A stretch of DNA of 64,000 nucleotides from RGDT01 sp964630925 (GTDB lineage Bacteria > Planctomycetota > Planctomycetia > Gemmatales > Gemmataceae), in NCBI GenBank assembly GCA_964630925.1, contig CAZVZK010000032.1, positions 12,966-76,965 on the forward strand, read 5' to 3'. Both the position numbers and the translations under genes were made by a program. Position 1 is the stretch's first letter. Every line of letters starts with the position of its first letter. Shown here piece after piece: positions 23,301 through 32,609 of this stretch. Under the pieces are notes generated by a model. The model was not told the DNA's origin. It did no database searches and saw nothing but the letters and a program-made list of their open reading frames with translations.

Positions 23301-26300
23301 AAGGTGGTCTGCGTGCGGCCGTCGATGGTGACGTTGGGGCGGCTGATGGCGGGCAGGGCGGAGATCAGTTGGATGCGGTAGGCGTCGGGGGCGCTGTCGC
23401 CCCCGGTGAGCTGGCCGTCCACGTCCACGAAGCCGGGGTCGTTCGACGGGATGGCGAAGCTGATGGTGATGGGGACGGAGGGGGCGTTGTTGGCGTCGAG
23501 CAGGGCCTGGCGCAGCGAGCCGGCGCCGCTGTCGGCGGTGTTGGTCACCGTCAGCGTGAGGGACGCCGGGGGCGAGTCGAACAGCGGGGCGGTGGACGTG
23601 ACCGTGGCCGGGACGGTCTGGGTGTCGGTGTTGGAGGTGCTGTGGTAGCCGTTGCCGGAGGAGTCGAGGGCGGAGCTGCCCGAGGTCTCGCCGAGGCGGT
23701 AGTAGGCGACGGGGCCGCCCGAGCCGGACGGCGGGGCCAGGACGGTGTCGCTGTAGTCGGCGTCGTCGCGGGCGTCGTACAGGGCGGCGGCGTCGGTGGC
23801 CGACAGGGCGCGGTTGTAGAAGGCGACCTCGTCGATCAGGCCGCGGAAGCGGTAGCCGGCGTCGTTGGGCCAGCCGGAGATGCGGGCCTGGGTGGTGACG
23901 GAGCGGTTGGTGCTTGTGGTGCCGAACCGCTGGGTGAGGGTCTGCTCGACGCCGTCGATGTACAGCTTGTTCAGCGTGGCGTTGCCGTTGTTGAAGACGG
24001 CCGTGACGTGGGCCCAGCGGTTGGTGAGGCCGAGGGAGCTGATGCCATAGAGGTCGCCCTGGCCCGTGTTGAAGCCGAAGTTGCCGCCCTGGAGCCACAG
24101 GTCGTAGGTCTGGAAGCCGATCGGCATGACGCCGTCGGTGCCGTCCCAGTTCATCCAGAACGAGACGGTGTTGGCGGTGCCGGATGCGGTGTTGAGCTGG
24201 GGGATGTTGAGGGCGATCTGGCCGCCGCCGAAGAGGTGGGCCGTGTCGCCGTCCGTCGTGAGGGCGCCCGTGACGCCGCGCGTGAAGTGGTTGCCCGGGG
24301 ACCGATACCCGTGGTTCGTGCCGGTCTGGTCGGCGGCGACGTCGCCGCTGCCCTCGTCGAAGCTCCAGTCGGACACCAGCCCCGCGACGGCCCCCAACTG
24401 CGCATCCATGTCCGCGATGACATCATCGGCCGACAGCGAAGCGTGGTAGAGGCGGACGTCGTCGAGCGCGCCCTGGAATTCGTGGTACAGGTAGCTGAAG
24501 CGGAGGTTGCCGCCTGTGTCGTGGATGTCGGAGCCGTTGTTCTGGTAGCTGACCTCGGAGACGAGGTTGCCGTTGACGTAGACGCGCATCTGGCCGTCGT
24601 CGGCGGAGGCGGTGGCGGCGAAGTGCGTCCACTCGCCGAGGGTGACGACGGGGGCGGTGAAGATGACGACCTCGCCGGCCCCGCCGGGCCCGGCCCTGTT
24701 AGACGGGGTGGAGGACAGGTAGAGCTCGCCGCCCGAGTGGAGCCACAGGCCGAACTCGCGGGTGTCGCCGTTGTTGTTGGGGCCCCAGTTGTCGGTGCCC
24801 TTGAAGAAGATGTTCTGCCACTCGCGCGGGTAGGCGTCGGCCCGGAACCAGCCGGTGACCGTCATGTTGCGATCGTCGTGCAGCGTGTCGCTGGCCGGGA
24901 TGACGATGGAGTCGTTGAAGCCGTCCAGCTTGATCGCGGCCCTGTCGCCGTCCGTGATCCACGCCGGGCCGTCCGAGGTGACGAGGTTGAACAGGTTGGC
25001 GGTGCGGTCGTTGAGGGCCGTGGCGGCCCCGTCGAAGCGGTAGTAGGCGGCGAGGCCGGCCTCCGTCCCGTCGAGGAGGCGGTTGGCGTCGGCGACGATG
25101 GCGGAATCGCTGCGGGCCACGCTCCAGACGCGGAACTCGTCGATCTCGCCGTTGAAGTAGGCGCCGCTGCCCAGGTGCTGGTCGGTGCCGACCCCGAGGC
25201 CGTAATGCACCGGCGTGCTGGACTCCCACGGCGCCTGGCGGTCGCCCGTGGAGGAGTTGACGGACTTCACGCCGTCGAGGAAGCCGTCCAGGGTGAGGGT
25301 GCTCTTGTTGTAACGCAGGACCGCGGTATGCCATTCGCCGAACGCGACGGTGCCGAGGCTGACGAACGGGAGGCTCCAGACGCGGGCCCGGACCTCGCCG
25401 GTGCTCAGCAGCTCGATCTGCGTGTCGCGCCAGCCGTTGCCGCCGTTGATGGCCGCGGCCCCCAGCTCGGCGACGATGACGCCGGCGGCGTTCGCCTTGA
25501 ACGACACCTCCAGGGTGACGCTCTCGTCGGTGAAGGCGGAGCGCAGGTCGGGGGTGTAGAGGGCGTCGTTGATGCCGTCGAAGCGCAGGGCGTCGCCGCC
25601 CTCGGTGGCCGGGGTCGGCGAGGCCACGGCGTTGGCGGTCACGCCGAAGGACTGGGCGGCCGTGCCGAGCCCGGCGTTGTACTGTGCCAGGACCTCTGTC
25701 GAGGAGAGGGCGCGGCTGTAGAAGCCCACCTCATCGATCAGCCCATTCCAACCGAAGCCGGCCTGGACCGCGCTGCCGCTCGGCTCATTGCCGATCATCG
25801 TCGTCGTGGAGGAATTCGACGTGTTGAGGATCGTCCCCGTGGCCGAGACGGTCCCGACCGACACGCCGTTGACGTAGCCGGTAATGTTCGTGCCGTCGTA
25901 GGTGACGGCGATGTGGGACCAGGCATTGAGGGGGAGGGTGGCCGACTGGCCGGAGAAGGTGACGGTCCTGGTGCCGCCGCTGAGGCCCAGGTCGGCCTGG
26001 AGTAAGCCGTCTTTGACGCGCAGGGCGAAGCCGTGGGTTTCGGTGTGCGATAGGACGGTCAGGCCGAACTTGTTCCCGCTGTCGTGGCCGTGCGCCTTGG
26101 GGAGGACCCAGGCCTCCATCGTGAGGGCGGAGTAGGCGTCCTTGAGGGAGGTGTTGGCGAGCTGGACCGCGGACGTCCCGCCGTTGAAGCTGAACGCCTG
26201 GCCGACGCGCCCCGCGTCGTAGGTCGCGCCGTTGATCAGGGTGCCGTTGTTCACCCCCTGCGTGTCGACGGCGCTGCCGTCGGCGAGCCACCGGCTGACG

Positions 26301-29300
26301 AGGCCGTCGGTGACGGGGGCGTTGCCGTCGTTGACGCGCACGGTGAAGGTCTTGCCGTAGGCGCCGGTGGCGCCGAGGCTGTCGGCGCCGGCGGCGGCGA
26401 TGGCCTGGACCTCGGCGGCGCCGAGGGCGCGGCCGTAGACGGCGGCCTCGTCGATGCGGCCCTTGAAGTGGCGTCCGGAGAAGACATCGTTCCAGCCGAT
26501 CACCAGGGGGCTGCTGTTCTCGGACCGGCCGCCGGTGATCTCCGTGGTGCCTTCCAGGGTGCCGTTGACGTAGAGGCGGATCTGCCCGCCGGCCTCGTAG
26601 GTCGCGGCGACGTGATACCAAACGCCGGCCTGGACGGCGGTGGTGGAGGAGACGGTCTGGCCGTCGGCGACGTAGAAGTGGAATCTGTCGTCGGTCTCGG
26701 CCTGGAAGTCGAGGTCGTTGGCGAGCTCCGACTTGGCCATGATGGACATGATGCGTCCGGCGGCGGACGGGAGCTGGTCGAAGTAGACCCAGGCGGAGTA
26801 GGTGGACGCGGCCGACAGGTCCAGGGCCGAGGCGTCATCCGCCACGACGTAGCCTGTGGACCCGTCGAGGCTGAAGGCCTGCCCGGACTTGCCGGCGGCG
26901 TAGGTCACGCCGCCGAAGGCGCTGGTGTCGATGTCGCCGGCCGAGTCGACGGTGTTGCCCTCGCCCCTCGACCAGCCGAGTGCGTCGGCGGGGGGCGGGG
27001 CCCAGGCGATGGCACCCGTGCTGGCGTCGATCGTGGCGCCGGCGGGGCCGGCGGTGAGGCTGTAGGTCAGTGTCTGGCCGGGCAGGTCGGGGTCGGCCGC
27101 GGTGGCGGCCGCGGAGAACGTGTCGCCGGGGAGGATGGCCCGCGAGGCGATGGGCGTGAGGACCGGGGCGTGGTTGGCGGTGTCGGTGAGCTTGGTGACG
27201 AAGGCGTCCCAGTTGCCGGCGCTGGTGGCCTGCATCGCGCCGGTGGTCGAGGGGAAGTTCGAGGAGGTGGTGAGGCCGCCGACGTAGGCCACGCCCGAGG
27301 AGTCGAGGGCGATGGCCTGCGCGCGGTCGTCGGCGGAGCCGCCGAGGAAGGTGGAGTAGAGCGCGCCGCTGCCGGCGGAGTTGAGCTTGGTGACGAAGCC
27401 GTCCCAGGTGGCGTTGGCGGCGTTGCCGAGCGACGCCAGGAAGGCGTTGGCGGTGGGGAAGTTGGACGACCTGGTCATGCCGACGACGTGGGCGTTGCCG
27501 GAGGCGTCCAGGGCGATGGCCTGGCCGTAGTCGTCGGCGGCGCCGCCGAGGTAGGTCGAGTAGACGAGTGCGGTGCCGGCGGTATTGAGTTTGGTGACGT
27601 AGGCGTCCCAGCTCCCGCCGGTGGTGGGCTGGTAGGGGTTGACGAGGGGGAAGTTGAAGTTGCCGCCGCCCCAGGTGAGGCCGGTGAGGTAGGCGTTGCC
27701 CGAGGAATCGACGGTGATGCCCTGGCCGTAGTCGTCGGAGGTGCCGCCGAGGTAGGTCGAGTAGGCGAGGGAGGAGGCGCCGCTCTGGGAGGCGTCGAGC
27801 TTGGTGACGAAGACGTCCCAGGTGCCGCCCTTGGTAGTCTTGTGGGCGCCCGTGGAGACGGGGTAGTTGGTGGAAGTGGTGTAGCCGGTGAGGTAGGCGT
27901 TGCCCGAGGAGTCGACGGCGATGGCGGCGCCGCGGTCGTCGCCGGAGCCGCCGAGGAAGGTCGAGTAGGTGAACGAGGTGCCGGCGGCGTTGACGCGGGT
28001 GGCGAACACGTCGCGGGTGCCGCCGCCGTGCGTCCTCTGGAATCCGCCGGTGGTGGTGAGGAAGCCGGAGGACTCCGTCATGCCCGTGACCCAGGCGTTG
28101 CCGGAGGAGTCCACGGCGATGATGCCGTTGTTGTAGCCGATGATGCCCGTGTTGTTCTCGTTGCCGGTGCCGCCCAGGTAGGTGGAGTAGGAGAGGGCGC
28201 CGGAGGAGTCGAGCTTGGTGATGAAGGCGTCGGTGCCGCCGCCGAGGGTGGTCTGTGCGGCGCCGCTGGTGGTGGTGAAGTTCGTGGAGGCGGTGTAGCC
28301 GGAGATGTAGACGTTGTTGGAGCTGTCGAGGGCGAGGGCGTGGGCGCGGTCGTCCCCCGAGCCGCCGAAGTAGGTCGAGTAAACGCGGGCGGTGCCGGCG
28401 GCGTTGAGCTTGGTGACGAAGGCGTCGGTGTTGGTGCCGTAGGTGCCCTGAGCGGGGCTGGTGGTGGGGAAGTTGGTGGACTGGGTGAGGCCGGCGATGT
28501 AGGTGGCGCCGGTGCTGTCCACGGCGATGCCGAAGCCCTGGTCGGCGGCGCTGCCGCCGAGGAAGGTGGAGGAGGTGAGGGTGGGGTCGATGACCAGCGC
28601 GTAATCGGCGTCGTAGGTGCCGACGGAGAAGCCCACCAGCCCGTCTGCATCGATGACGTAGTGCCCATCGACGGAGTGGCGTACGCCGTCGATGTCCTGG
28701 TAGAGGACGGGCGCCTGGGCGACGATCCGCGTCCCGCCGGCCACGATGGCGAGGTCGCCCTGTCCGTCCACGCTCACGGAGTCGGCGCCGGTGAAGCGGA
28801 GGCGGATCTGGGAGGCGTCGGCGCCCGCGGCGACGAGGAAGTCGTACTGGAGCTGGGTGGGGTTGCCGTGGAACACCATGTCCACGCCGGAGTACAGGCC
28901 CTGGTACTCGACCGCGCCGTAGTTCGCGACGCCGGTGAGCCAGCCGGACGGGTCGGTGCCGAAAAGGTAGTTGCTGGTGCCTTCCTGGAGGTCGAGGCCG
29001 TGGAGCGTGACGGAGGATTGGGCGCCGACCATCTGCATGCGGACGGAGCCCGGGGTGGCGGGGCCGGCGCTGGGGAGGGAGAGGACGGCCTCATCGGAGG
29101 TCAGGAACAGGCCGTAGCCGTCGCCCCGCGCGAGGAAGCGGACTTGAGAATCGGTCTGGCCGAGGTTCTCCTCGAAGCTCAGGGGGAGCGAGGCGAGGGC
29201 GCCAGGCGCGGAGGTGGCTTGGGCCTCGGCGGTCCAGCGGGCCTCGGCGGTGAGGGACGAGGACAGGCCGGTGGCCTGGGCGTGGAAATTCGTGCCGGCG

Positions 29301-29656
29301 GCGACGACCCAGGAGGCCTGGATGCGTCCGTCCGCGGTGCCGTCGGCGTCGGAGCTGCCGCCGTCGATGACCTCCCAAACGTCCGGGCTGGCCGCGCCGA
29401 GGGCGCCGTCGGAGGAGGTCACCTGGAGCCGGACCGTCTCGCCCGGGTTGAAGCCCTCGGCGTTGAGGAGGGTGGTGTCCCCGTGGCTGTAGACGAAGCG
29501 GTCCGGGAGGAGGGATGCGGCGAGGAGCTCACGCACCTCGAGCGGCTCGAGGCGGGGCCCGTGTGCCTTTTTCTTCAGCCCTCGGGCAGTCGAGAGGAGC
29601 TGCTGCCAGCGCGTGAGGGACCATTGGGATGAAAAGGGCGGCTTGGGGCGCGACAT
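2359..29656 (-). CDS. Giant multidomain secreted/surface protein (SBBP, LamG, beta-helix, PKD, D-x-D repeats, metzincin site, YDG, RTX)
   Basis: This is one gene of about 27.3 kb, apparently split only by the 100-N gap at 4617-4716. With a 69-bp fill it encodes 9,088 residues. The ATG at 29656 is preferred over the GTG at 29665 because GGAG lies 8 nt before it. Approximate residue order: LEPLEVREL motif (35-45); DUF7948-like region (155-360); about eight SBBP propeller repeats (360-820); an Ig-like domain; five LamG-like domains (900-1960); a right-handed beta-helix (2020-4800) interrupted by a PA14-like domain (2240-2390); three PKD-like domains (4920-5215); two hook-protein-like modules; about 1,300 residues of D-x-[DE]-x-x-G repeats (5770-7090); a second small helix; an HEVAHMLGLRH zinc site (7726-7736) with a PPC-like domain; PKD/Ig-like domains; YDG/MBG repeats; and C-terminal RTX repeats ending before 2690. 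It is presumably exported and calcium-stabilised, with a role in adhesion, matrix or polymer binding. No C-terminal anchor was recognised. Confidence 0.85.
2690..3900 (-). repeat. RTX (hemolysin-type) calcium-binding repeats, C-terminal part of the giant protein
   Basis: Many nonapeptides of the form G-G-x-G-x-D-x-[LIV]-x are visible, such as GGGGDDVLVGGEGRDLLIGG. In the middle they change to an N-K/N-E variant (GDGRNKIWGGAGKDLI). An acidic linker rich in D and E near 3380-3410 separates two blocks. RTX arrays bind calcium outside the cell and fold into a parallel beta-roll, and are commonly near the C-terminus of type I secreted proteins. About 110 residues follow the array before the stop. 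Confidence 0.9.
4207..4990 (-). repeat. Tandem YDG/MBG-type repeats, 255-bp period
   Basis: Repeat units contain SNKVYDGNASATI, then TATFDDRNVGTGKTV and GNYSVNDT, the signature of YDG/MBG domains. Two units before the gap are nearly identical at DNA level with a period of 255 bp (85 codons): position 4261 matches 4516 and 4361 matches 4616. The unit after the gap (from 4717) begins with the same sequence as 4431 onward. A more diverged member (GYDGTTDASVLF, SASFADRNVG) is at about 4840-4990. Confidence 0.85.
4617..4716. other. Assembly gap (100 N) inside tandem repeat
   Basis: Exactly 100 N bases, the conventional size for a gap of unknown length. The left flank ends at the base equivalent to 4361 of the neighbouring unit and the right flank starts at the base equivalent to 4431, so the shortest fill is the 69-bp segment 4362-4430. 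Any extra copies would add 255 bp each. 69 + 255n is always divisible by 3 whereas 100 is not, which explains the apparent frameshift in the giant gene. Confidence 0.95.
6449..6481 (-). other. Metzincin-type zinc-binding motif HEVAHMLGLRH in the giant protein
   Basis: These 11 codons read HEVAHMLGLRH, fitting H-E-x-x-H-x-x-G-x-x-H of metzincin metallopeptidases: three zinc-binding histidines and the catalytic glutamate. The preceding region (about 7000-6490) has a matrixin-like layout and a later Met (SMAFYA at about 6250) could serve as a Met-turn, but that is uncertain. A PPC-like beta domain (DEVDVYSFQG onward, about 6055-5740) follows, as in many secreted peptidases. Confidence 0.75.
10386..10747 (-). 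repeat. Copy A of a 362-bp near-perfect internal duplication
   Basis: This segment matches 11313-11674 with a single mismatch seen by eye (C at 10412, G at 11339). The offset is 927 bp (309 codons), so the reading frame is kept. It lies inside the D-x-[DE] repeat array and includes a stretch, SVNGQVTSLLDIEG, that breaks the regular pattern in both copies. Confidence 0.9.
11313..11674 (-). repeat. Copy B of a 362-bp near-perfect internal duplication
   Basis: Second copy of the segment at 10386-10747. Sequence beyond both ends is related but clearly diverged, so the near-identity is recent duplication or gene conversion rather than general repeat similarity. Confidence 0.9.
15270..23590 (-). 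repeat. Parallel beta-helix array (NosD/right-handed beta-helix type) of the giant protein
   Basis: About 40 imperfect units of 60-70 residues with the core NVISGNxxxGV, GNYIGTDAxGxxAxGN and NxIGG. The array begins after a segment (TADSGAGSLRQALLDAN) typical of the N-terminal cap of such helices. The unit is the planctomycete/bacteroidete right-handed beta-helix repeat that forms stacked coils. Between about 22940 and 22490 the array is interrupted by a PA14-like domain (YAFRATGTLQINTAGTYSF). Several units vary as IGTNADGSNDAAERNVIS. Confidence 0.9.
27190..28570 (-). repeat. SBBP beta-propeller repeats of the giant protein
   Basis: About eight repeats of 55-60 residues share YSTYLGGSxDDxGxAIAVDSSGNAY followed by DAFVTKLNxAG. 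This is the SBBP (seven-bladed beta-propeller) repeat. The region upstream (29190-28570), with FEENLGQ and YSGVDMVFHG, is the conserved domain that usually precedes SBBP repeats. Confidence 0.9.
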
Positions 29657-30038
29657 GGCGGCCACTCCGTACTTGATGGGTAAGTTCGGGGGGCGGGCGC
29701 ACTCAGGCAGGAGGCGACCTGCTCCGCAGGAGTTGTTGGGGGGAGGGCGGGACGATGGATAGGATCAACCCTGCGGTTGGCAGGCCCGCCGGCAGAAACC
29801 TAACTTCAGGAATAGCCGGCATTATGGCAGCGCTTTTGGGGGTGTGCAAGCGGAAAAGTGGGGAAAAAGTGACGCGGCGGCCGGGGCGGAGCTGCCGGCA
29901 GGCGAGCATAAGCCGTAAACCCAGCTCTGGGCCGACGTGGCGGCGTTGCTGTGTAAGACCGAGGCACCGACGAAGAATAAGGACAAGCCATGAACGAGCC
30001 GCACGATCCCGACGCGGCCGCAGGGCATTCCTCGGCCC
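29657..30038. other. Intergenic region, 382 bp, upstream of the giant gene
   Basis: No gene is recognised here. It must hold the promoter and leader of the giant gene (minus strand), because the DPP-like gene ends at 30039 on the same strand. A small CCTGC-GGA-GCAGG hairpin lies near 29718-29730. No clear -35/-10 pair or T-rich terminator was seen. Confidence 0.5.
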
Positions 30039-32285
30039 CTACGGCTTCGGGCCGGCGGACAGGTGTTTCTCGAGGTAGCGGGTGAGCAGCCCGTACAGGT
30101 GACGGGTGGTGTTCTTGCCCTCGCTGACCGAGTGGCTGCGGTTGGGGTAAGCCATCAGCGTGAACGGCTTGTCCAGCTCGACCAGCTTGTCGGCCAACTT
30201 CTCCGTGCCCTGGTAATGGCAGTTGTCGTCACCGCTGCCGTGGACGAGCAGCAGGTCGCCCTTCAGCCCGGCGGCGTGGGTGATCGGCGAGCCGGCCTTG
30301 TAGTCCTCGGCGTTGTCCTGGGGCAGGCCCATGTAGCGCTCCTGGTAGATCGTGTCGTACAGGCTCATGTCCGGCACGGGGGCGACGGCCATCCCGACGT
30401 GGTAGAGGTCGGGGTGGCGGAACATCAGGTTCAGCGTCATCGACCCGCCGCCGCTCCAGCCCCACACGCCGACGCGCCTGGCGTCGAGGTACGGCCTCTT
30501 CAGGAGCTCGCGGGCGGCGGCGGCCTGGTCCTTCGAGGCGAGCGTACCCACCTTCCGGTATGCGGCCCTGCGCCAGTCCCGGCCGCGCGGGCAGGGCGTG
30601 CCCCGGTTGTCCACGCACGCCACGGCGTAGCCCTGCTGCGCGAGCATGAGGTGCCACAGGTGGTTGCTGCCGCCCCAGCGGTCTGTGACGGACTGGCCGG
30701 CCGGCTCGCCGTAGACGTGGAAGACGAGCGGGTACTTCTTCGAGGGGTCGAAGCCGGCCGGCTTCATCAGCCAGCCGTCCAGTTTCACCCCGTCGCCGAT
30801 ATCTACGCGGAAGAACTCGGCCGGCGTCTGCGCCAGCTTCGCCACCGCCTCGCGGAGGTTGTCGTTGGCCGCGAGCGTGCGGATGGCCTTGTGGTCGGGC
30901 AGCGAGACGAGATCGACACGCGGGGGCTTGCCGAACGAGGAATAGGTATGGACCGCCATCGCGGCATCGGGCGAGATGGAGTAGTCGTGCCAGCCGGGCA
31001 GGGCAGGGGTGAGCCGCTCTGGCTTGCCGGTGCCGTCGAGCCGTGCGGCGTAGAGGTAGTGCTGCGTCGGGTTGTCCGGGGTGGCGATGAAGTAGACGCG
31101 GCCGGCCTTCTCGTCGATGCGCAGCACGCGGATGACGTCGAAGTCGCCGCCGGTCACGCGCTTCATCGCGGAGCCGTCGCGTGAGGCGAGGTAGAGGTGC
31201 CGCCAGCCGTCGCGCTCGCTGATCCAGGTGAGGCTCTCGCCTTTTGCGAGCCACTCCGCCGAATCGTCGTGGATGTCTACCCAGGCCCCGTCGCGCTCGG
31301 TCAGGACCGTCCGCACCTTGCCCGTCGCGGCGTCGGCGAGCATCAGGTCCACGGCGTTCTGCAGCCGGTTGGCCCGCTGAATCAGCAGCTCGCGCGGGTT
31401 GCCGGCCCATGCCATGCGGGGGATGTAGGAGTCGGTGCGAGTGTCGCCGGGCACGTCCATCCACCTCGTCGCCCCGCCGGTGGCCGCGACGACGCCGACG
31501 CGGCAGGCCGAGTTGCGCTCCCCCGTCTTGGGGTAGGCGAAGGTCTTGAGGATGGGGTATTTCGCGGTGGTGTTGTCGATGAGGGTGAAGGTCTTGACGC
31601 CCCTGGTGTCGAGCTGCCAGTAGGCGATCTGCTTGCCGTCGGGGCTCCAGCGCCAGCCGTCCCGGCAGGAGAACTCCTCCTCGTACACCCAATCGAAGGT
31701 GCCGTTGATCACCTCCGCCGAGCCGTCGGCCGTGAGCTTGACCGGCGTGCCGCCGCCGGACGGCTCGACGAACAGGTTGTTCTCTCGGACGTAGCCGACC
31801 TGGGCGGCGTCGGGGGAGAGTTTGGCGAACATCAGCGTGGAGGCCTTGGCATCGCCGCCGAGCCTGGCGAGCTTGCCGGTGGAGCGGCGGAAGGTCCAGA
31901 AGTCGCCGCGCGTGTTGGCGCGCCACACCTTCACCGAATTCGTGTAGATCAGCACCACGTCGAGGTCCTTCGACAGCTCGTAGCCCTGGACGGCGAGCGG
32001 CTCCTTGGCCCCGGGCGGGATCAGCTTCTCGGCGGGGACCAGGATGTCGCACTTGCCGGCGGCATCGAAGCGGGCGAGGTCGCTGGCCTTCAGGTGGGCC
32101 TTCGATGGCTGGAGGGTGGTGTAGCCCCCGCCGTCGAGCCACCTCACCGCCGGGACGCGGCCTCCCTTGAAATCCGCCGAGGTGAAGATGCGGCCGAGCG
32201 TGAGCCGTGAGGGATCGGGGGGCTTGGGCTGCCCGCCGGCGGGGGAGAGGATGAGGAGCAGGAGGAGGAAGGAGCAGCGGCGCAT
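30039..32285 (-). CDS. Dipeptidyl-peptidase-IV-like serine protease (S9 family)
   Basis: A 748-residue exported peptidase that likely releases N-terminal dipeptides from peptides. Residues 1-18 form a signal peptide (MRRCSFLLLLLILSPAGG). Residues about 90-480 form the DPP-IV-type beta-propeller (including WVYEEEF, the typical double-Glu motif that binds the substrate N-terminus). Residues about 520-745 form the alpha/beta hydrolase domain. The catalytic triad is visible as S611 (GWSGGGS), D686 (HGSGDDN) and H718 (NRSHS), with spacings 75 and 32 close to those of human DPP4 (78 and 32). GGAG lies 6 nt before the ATG. The protein probably acts in the periplasm. It is upstream of the giant gene on the same strand but 382 bp away, so a shared transcript is unlikely. 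Confidence 0.93.
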   Translation of the reverse strand: MRRCSFLLLLLILSPAGGQPKPPDPSRLTLGRIFTSADFKGGRVPAVRWLDGGGYTTLQPSKAHLKASDLARFDAAGKCDILVPAEKLIPPGAKEPLAVQGYELSKDLDVVLIYTNSVKVWRANTRGDFWTFRRSTGKLARLGGDAKASTLMFAKLSPDAAQVGYVRENNLFVEPSGGGTPVKLTADGSAEVINGTFDWVYEEEFSCRDGWRWSPDGKQIAYWQLDTRGVKTFTLIDNTTAKYPILKTFAYPKTGERNSACRVGVVAATGGATRWMDVPGDTRTDSYIPRMAWAGNPRELLIQRANRLQNAVDLMLADAATGKVRTVLTERDGAWVDIHDDSAEWLAKGESLTWISERDGWRHLYLASRDGSAMKRVTGGDFDVIRVLRIDEKAGRVYFIATPDNPTQHYLYAARLDGTGKPERLTPALPGWHDYSISPDAAMAVHTYSSFGKPPRVDLVSLPDHKAIRTLAANDNLREAVAKLAQTPAEFFRVDIGDGVKLDGWLMKPAGFDPSKKYPLVFHVYGEPAGQSVTDRWGGSNHLWHLMLAQQGYAVACVDNRGTPCPRGRDWRRAAYRKVGTLASKDQAAAARELLKRPYLDARRVGVWGWSGGGSMTLNLMFRHPDLYHVGMAVAPVPDMSLYDTIYQERYMGLPQDNAEDYKAGSPITHAAGLKGDLLLVHGSGDDNCHYQGTEKLADKLVELDKPFTLMAYPNRSHSVSEGKNTTRHLYGLLTRYLEKHLSAGPKP

Positions 32286-32609
32286 GGGGGGCTCCGGAAG
32301 GCGGCAGGGCCGGGACGGGAAACCGGGCAGGCTCGCGGGGAATCCGAGAGGCTACGGGAACATAGCTCGGGATCAGTGTAGGGAGGGGGGCTCGGCCGGG
32401 AGCGTCAACGAATCCAGGGGAGCGGGTGCGCCCTCATCGGTCATTCATCTTCGCGTTGCTATCATTCTCATGATCCTAGTTTCTCCACACCAGCAGCACC
32501 GCGGCGTCCCACACTCACCCGCGCCTGCATAGCCGGCAGCGGGAGGCCACTCTCGCGCCATCATCCCTCCCGATCCGAGCTGCCCAGATCTTCCCTTGGG
32601 GACAACCCC
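32286..32609. other. Divergent intergenic region, 324 bp
   Basis: This separates the minus-strand protease gene from the plus-strand phosphatase gene and must contain both promoters. A TATCAT hexamer at 32459-32464 on the plus strand could be a -10 element, but no matching -35 was seen. No small gene or strong hairpin was recognised. Confidence 0.4.

Noticed and set aside
8400..23590. Regularly spaced DNA repeats that might suggest a CRISPR array or satellite DNA
   Set aside because: The repeats follow the codon phase of one long frame, vary mostly in third positions and encode recognisable protein repeats; there are no constant repeats with unique spacers.
18788..26005. 2405-codon open frame on the plus strand
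   Set aside because: It is the reverse complement of the beta-helix repeats. The regular codon use removes stops on the other strand; the product is a low-complexity G/A/V/D chain.
26084..29632. 1182-codon open frame on the plus strand
   Set aside because: Antisense of the LamG and SBBP region, low complexity, no ribosome site.
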